Part shown: in pieces, positions 59,460 to 64,000 of the stretch
How the letters are laid out: every line of letters begins with the position of its first letter
How positions within the stretch are numbered: the stretch's first letter is position 1
DNA from: Gnetum montanum
Lineage: Eukaryota > Streptophyta > Gnetopsida > Gnetales > Gnetaceae
Length of the DNA: 64,000 nt
Direction: 5' to 3'
NCBI GenBank assembly: GCA_015680685.1
Contig: MNCI01011946.1
Span: 319,652 to 383,651, forward strand
Translations under genes and position numbers: made by a program
Notes under the pieces: model-generated
The model's input: only the letters and a program-made list of their open reading frames with translations
What the model was told of the DNA's origin: nothing
Databases searched by the model: none

Positions 59460-60230
59460 TGGTATAGATCCAAAGCTAGTTCAACATAACATCACTTTGG
59501 AAGAAGGTTCCAAGCCTATTAACCAAAACATTAGGAAAATTCATTCTATTATAGCTCTGGCTATAAAAGAAAAGATTACTAAACTCTACAATGCTAGATT
59601 CATCTGTCCTGTCTACTATTTTGGTTGAGTTTCTAACATCATTGTAGTTTTCAAAAAGAATGGTGGCATTCACATATGCATGGACTTTCAAGACCTTAAT
59701 AAGGTCACTCTTAAGGATAACTTTCCTTTGGCCAACATTGATCACCTAATTGATTCTGACACTGGCCATACTCTTTTATCCTTTATGGATGGGTTTTCTT
59801 GTTACAACCAAATCTAGATAAATCTAAAGCAACAACAATATACCACTTTCATGACTCCTTGAAGAAGATTTTGTTACACTAAAATGCCCTTTGAATTCAA
59901 TAATGTTGGAGTTACTTATGAATGAGCTATGACTTTTATCTTCAATGACATGATGCTCAAAATAGTTAATGATTACATTGATGATTTGACTATCAAATCC
60001 ACCTTAGCTACTAATCATGCTTCTGACTTAGATTAGGTTCTAACTCACTATGAAAAGTTTAACTTACATTTCAATCCCAAGAAATAAAGTTTTGGGATCC
60101 TTACAAGCAAGATGTTGGGTTACCTTATTTTTCAAGATGGTATAGCTATTAACCCTAATAAGGTTAATGCTATCCTAGATCTCACACCTCCTAAAGATAT
60201 TTGAGATATGTGTATTCTACAAGATCGTCT
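59460..60230 (+). pseudogene. Element 4 reverse transcriptase remnant
   Basis: Plus-strand translation shows ARFICPV, IIVVFKKNGGIHICMDFQDL, NKVTLKDNFPLANID, MDGFSCYNQI, RRFCYTKMPFEFNN, then NDYIDDLTIKS (59960-59995) with the YIDD active site. The thumb side has HFNPKK and GYLIFQDGIAINPNK. It is a typical gypsy RT with several stops. Confidence 0.85.
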
Positions 60231-60349
60231 TTAATCGATTCACCATTTCATTTCTAGTCTCACTGATCATCTTCATTCTTTAACTCATTTGCTTCATAAA
60301 TCCACCTCTTTAATCTAGGAAAAAGAGTGTTAAAAAGACTTTGATTTCA

Positions 60350-61230
60350 TCAAGGAAGCCTTAACCACTCTTCTTGTTCTTCACCCTTCATGATTCGACC
60401 AATCGTTTTACCTCTATCTTTGCAAATCTAACCATTCCAGATCCACCATGCTTCTTCAAAGATAGGAAGACATAGCTGATCTTTTTGTATACTACATATC
60501 TTACCCTTTTTAAGACTATGAGACTAGATACTCTGACATCAAAAAGTATTACCTAGTCTTATCTTCACCCTCAAAAAGTGGAGACACTATCTTCTCAATG
60601 CTAAGGTTTTCATTATCTCAATGTAACATCCTTAAAAGCATTGCTAACAACCCTTTTAATAACCATCACTTAGCTTGCTAGAAGACTTTTCTCATTGAGT
60701 TTGATCTTTGTTCTTTCTCTCAACATGTAATCAAAAGTCAAGCTATAGATTATCTCTTTTCTTCCTTTGAAATAATTGATGTTGTTCATAGCTTACACAT
60801 TGATGCCAAGCATTCAACTATTTTTCTTTACTTCAATGGAGCACACACATCCTTCAAACCTAGTGCAGCCTATATCCTATTCTATCTACTAAGAAATTTC
60901 TCAACTAGGCTTACAAGCTTAATTTTTCTTTTACTAATAACATATTTGAATACAAGGCTCTAATACAAGGTCTCTTGCTAGCTTTGCAAAATTGAGTCAA
61001 AACTATTTTCTATTTATGGTAACTCTCAACTCATCATAAATCAAGTTAATGATTACTATGATTTTAAGGCTTCTCACTTTGTTCCTTACATACAAATAGC
61101 TAAGGAACTTATCTTTTTTGTCTCTGATCATAGTTTAAGCCACTTTCCACATTCTAGAAACATGTTAGGTAATGCATTGGTAACTTTTGCCATCCATGAT
61201 GATCTTTCTGCTATGCGAGATCAACTCATA
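60350..61230 (+). pseudogene. Element 4 dual RNase H remnant
   Basis: A weak gypsy-type RNase H stretch (60350-60730) is followed by a second domain. The latter has LYFNGAHTSFKPSAAYILF (60830-60880), a NNIFEYKALIQGLLLALQ part (60940-60995), YGNSQLIINQVNDYYDF (61015-61065) and an ending PHSRNMLGNALVTFA (61145-61190). The second set matches the archaeal-type RNase H acquired by Tat elements. Stops and frameshifts are present. Confidence 0.7.
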
Positions 61231-61379
61231 TAATCAGTTCTCTTGTTACCTATCATTCAATCTCCTAACATATTGGTAAGTGCTATCAATATGGAAGATG
61301 ACAATCAACAATATAATAATCTTCTTCATTACCTCGCAACTAGAGAAACTCCTAGTTATCACACTTGCTCAAAATAATT

Positions 61380-62530
61380 CTTCTATAAATGTAGTTGACA
61401 TTTTCAATTACTGAATCATGATATTCTTTTTCATGTTTATTTTATAGGTGCTCTTCTACATTGCCTTAGCCCTATAGAGTTTAAGATAGTTCTTGATCAA
61501 GTTTACTTAGGGGTTTTTAGAAAACACTTAGGTTTATGCTTCCTTGCTACTTGCATCATTTCTTTGACCTTAGTTAAACATGCCTATCATCTAGTGAATA
61601 CATGTGATACTTACCAAAGGTATGACTCTAATATCTACATTCCTTCATATGAGTTTAACATATCTTAGATCACATGATCCTTTTAGAAATGGGATTTGGA
61701 TCTTATTGTTGCTATTAGCCCTCCTCCATCTACCAAGCACCAATTTATTCCAACTCTATAGAATACTTTATTAAGTGGGTTGAGGGTGTTCCTTTGCATT
61801 CCACCAAGTCCCACTTCATTTCCTACTTTGTCCTTGACCACATAATAACTTTCTTCAGTGTGCCTCTCCAAATTGTAATTGACAATGGACATTAGTTCAA
61901 AAGTAAGAAGGTAGCTTATTTCTATTCCATATATCACATTACCCAATTGTTTTCATAATCCTACTACCCTTAGTCTAATGGTCAAGCTTAGTTCACTAAT
62001 AAAAATCTCATTCACTTTCTTTGTACCATGGTCAATAAAACCCAATGTAATTGTTACACATTGCTATCCTATGTCATTTGGGTCTATTGTACCACTTTCT
62101 ATACAACTACTAGTCATATTCTATATTTTCTAACCTATGGTTTAGAGGAAATCTTACTAGTTGTGCTCCATATCCCATTTCTCTGCATTGCTCTACATGA
62201 TTGGTGTTTAGATATGAAAAAAAAATAGTATGTGATGCACTGAGTTAGAATTTCTTGAAGAACATCAACAAGCTATTCTTCACCCCTTACATGAATATCA
62301 AGTAGATATTTAGCACCATCACTCTAGACATCTTCATGTTAGAGAGATTCATAAAGGTGATCTAATGTTTTACCATTTTCCAAACTCTAGAGATACAAGG
62401 TTTTCTCCCAACTGGAAAGGTCTTTTCTTGGTGGTTTAGTCTTTACAAAATAGCATCTATATTCTATTTGATGTGAAAGGCAATCAATTTCTAGATTTTG
62501 TTCATAGAATTTTTCTCAAGCACTACTACA
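61380..62530 (+). pseudogene. Element 4 integrase remnant
   Basis: The HHCC region near 61560-61620 (ending in a TCDTYQR-like motif) is followed by the core with DNGHxFKSKKVAYF (about 61880-61920), YYPxSNGQA and TNKNLI (61960-62010), as in gypsy integrase, and a weak C-terminal part. The frame contains stops. Confidence 0.7.
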
Positions 62531-62825
62531 TTTAGCCAAGCTATAGCATTGAACTTGCTAATTGTTCAAGATTGAATGAGTGTTCTCCTAGCTGCAGTTT
62601 GCTTGCTAACAATTCATTTTTACTACGATGGGATACATACTACATCAGGATAATAGGTTTGCTTTAAACAATGTTTTTCTTAAATCATTTTTCATCTATT
62701 TCCTCCTCTATCTTATATTCTACTATTTATGCAATTATTTTCTTCATATTTATCTATGCTATCTATACCATTCTACTCTATGTGCTCAACTTAACTAACA
62801 AGGTTTTTGAGCGACTGAATATCTC

Positions 62826-63570
62826 AATTCTTCATGTGAGGATGTGATTGAGCATATGATTGAGTGGAATAAGTAGGGGTTACTTTGATACTATATATGA
62901 CATCCTTTTCATTAGTACAATGTGTAGGATTTAGCCATGCACCACTTATGTGGAATAGCACCATTCTCATGATAGCTATATGGGCAATATTCTCTTTTCT
63001 TCCCCTACTTTTTTGCTTTTTGCCTTTGAATACTTCTACTTTTCTATAATACATTTTTCTCTTCTTTCTCTCATTCCCTCTTTTCATCTATTTTCATTTC
63101 TCGCTATATTCAGCATTATTAAGTTCTAACGAATGTCTCTTCTTTGATGGAGTGAGGGAGTGTCGAATATAGAGTGACATAAGGAGTGTGAAATCTGCAT
63201 ATCAGTGAGGTAATAGAGAGGTCAGCTTTAGGGATTTATCCATGTCCCACTTCTATGACACAGCGTTCCACCGTTGGTGTATTAGCGATGTCCCTAATAT
63301 TCCTCTCCTACGTTTTATGACTCTTTGTTTTTTTTCCACTATCTCCCTTTTTTTCATTATCCCTTTCTCTTTTTTTATGTTCTACATTGGTAAGGCCAAA
63401 CAAGCATCTCTATTTTACTCTAGTGAGGATGTGATTGAGAGTATTAAGTGGATTAGGGATTGCATTATCTACATTTATATGTGTGCTTTATTGGATCTAG
63501 TAATGCCCCACTTCTGTGGCATAGCACTCCACCATGGATGTATTGATGATGTCCTAGATTTTCTTCCTTA
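62826..63570 (+). repeat. Degenerate tandem repeat before the element 4 3' LTR
   Basis: The block GAGGATGTGATTGAG ... CCCACTTCTRTGRCAYAGCR ... ATTAGCGATGTCC occurs in three diverged copies (near 62836-62967, 63140-63303 and 63425-63566), about 270-300 bp apart. It lies between integrase and the polypurine tract. Confidence 0.6.
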
Positions 63571-63660
63571 TTATCGCACTTCATCTAATCCTCTTGTAGG
63601 TACCTATCAGCATGATCTTTTCTTGATAAATTCTCCTTAATCTCTTTAGCAATATCCATC

Positions 63661-63672
63661 AAGAGGGAGTAA
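63661..63672 (+). promoter_or_regulatory. Element 4 polypurine tract
   Basis: AAGAGGGAGTAA immediately precedes the TGTTATATTC start of the right LTR and is the expected plus-strand primer site. Confidence 0.65.
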
Positions 63673-64000
63673 TGTTATATTCACTTTGGCCTTTTCTGCA
63701 TAAGTCAAAGACTTAGGTACATTCTATGGCTTTTTAGCATTTAAGACCATCTTTAGTAGTTTAGATTCAATGTCCTACATCATTTACAATGTAGTTTCTA
63801 GATTTCTATATCCAACTTTCCAAAAATAACATTTTGCATCATTAGTATCATTTTTTCAGCTCTTTTTTTAGTTTCAACGTCTAACATTAGCTTCAACATC
63901 AATTTTTTTTCCAACTTTTGACATCTAGCATCAAGTCTACTTTTGATGTCTAATGTCAATTTCACTTTTTTAGCATATCGACTCTTCAACATCCAGTAGT
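63673..64000 (+). repeat. Element 4 right (3') LTR, cut by window end
   Basis: It aligns with the first ~360 bases of the LTR at 40083, including the TTTGACATC-type repeats. The rest lies outside the window. Confidence 0.8.

Larger units (their letters stand above)
40083..64000 (+). mobile_element. Element 4: Tat-type Ty3/gypsy LTR retrotransposon, degenerate, runs off the window
   Basis: The left LTR starts near 40083. The right LTR starts at 63673 and is cut by the window end. Between them, on the plus strand, are gag (about 41486-43700), protease (44600-45050), RT (59460-60230), RNase H regions (60350-61230) and integrase (61400-62500). A second, archaeal-type RNase H region supports the Tat lineage. 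An antisense ORF remnant (45500-47852 plus 57567-59150) and element 3 (47853-57566) lie between protease and RT. All frames contain stops. Confidence 0.8.

Noticed and set aside
63242-63640. 132-codon ORF before the element 4 3' LTR
   Set aside because: It spans two copies of a degenerate tandem repeat and has no recognisable domain.

Overview
The window is plant nuclear DNA, most likely from a large, retrotransposon-rich genome; the repeat style would fit a conifer or other gymnosperm, but that is inference. It holds one host gene that appears intact, a 14-exon cellulose synthase catalytic subunit (CESA, + strand, 29244-35208, 1084 residues). Nearly everything else is decayed, nested retrotransposon sequence. 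No tRNA, rRNA or CRISPR feature was seen.

Layout. 1-335: broken LTR ends. 336-10890: Athila-type Ty3/gypsy element (element 1, - strand) with gag, protease, reverse transcriptase, RNase H and integrase remnants, carrying a solo LTR at 1384-2150. 10891-13000: chromovirus-like RNase H/integrase fragment, then degenerate repeats. 13000-14400: AT-rich sequence with SINE-like pieces. 14400-17678 plus 26828-27560: one LINE (- strand) split by element 2 (17679-26827, - strand). 27735-28310: SINE-like copies. 28480-35500: CESA promoter, gene and 3' flank. 35950-36690: small tandem repeats. 37246-38084: solo LTR. 38090-40080: SINE and retroelement fragments. 40083 to beyond the window end: Tat-type Ty3/gypsy element (element 4, + strand) with gag, protease, reverse transcriptase, two RNase H regions and integrase. 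Element 4 contains an antisense ORF remnant, which is split by element 3 (47853-57566, + strand), which in turn carries a solo LTR at 50628-51669.

Most interesting system. Elements 2 and 3 are two independent insertions sharing an unusual plan: LTR, PBS resembling a tRNA-Asp primer site, gag, a conserved noncoding block, then a long ORF ('ORFX') just before the polypurine tract, with no pol at all. ORFX has a basic N-terminus, a globular domain resembling the 'putative plant transposon protein' domain, and a long coiled coil. In both copies it is preceded by an LTR-like internal promoter (GATATC palindromes plus TATATATA) and a predicted leader intron whose acceptor directly abuts the ATG. 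This suggests a non-autonomous lineage that lost pol, gained a separately transcribed gene, and may be mobilised by pol-bearing relatives such as element 1.

Three solo LTRs have perfect 5-bp target duplications. All ORFs of the mobile elements carry stops or frameshifts. The CESA gene keeps all catalytic motifs and open exons, and has one GC-AG intron and a 383-bp tandem duplication in intron 1.
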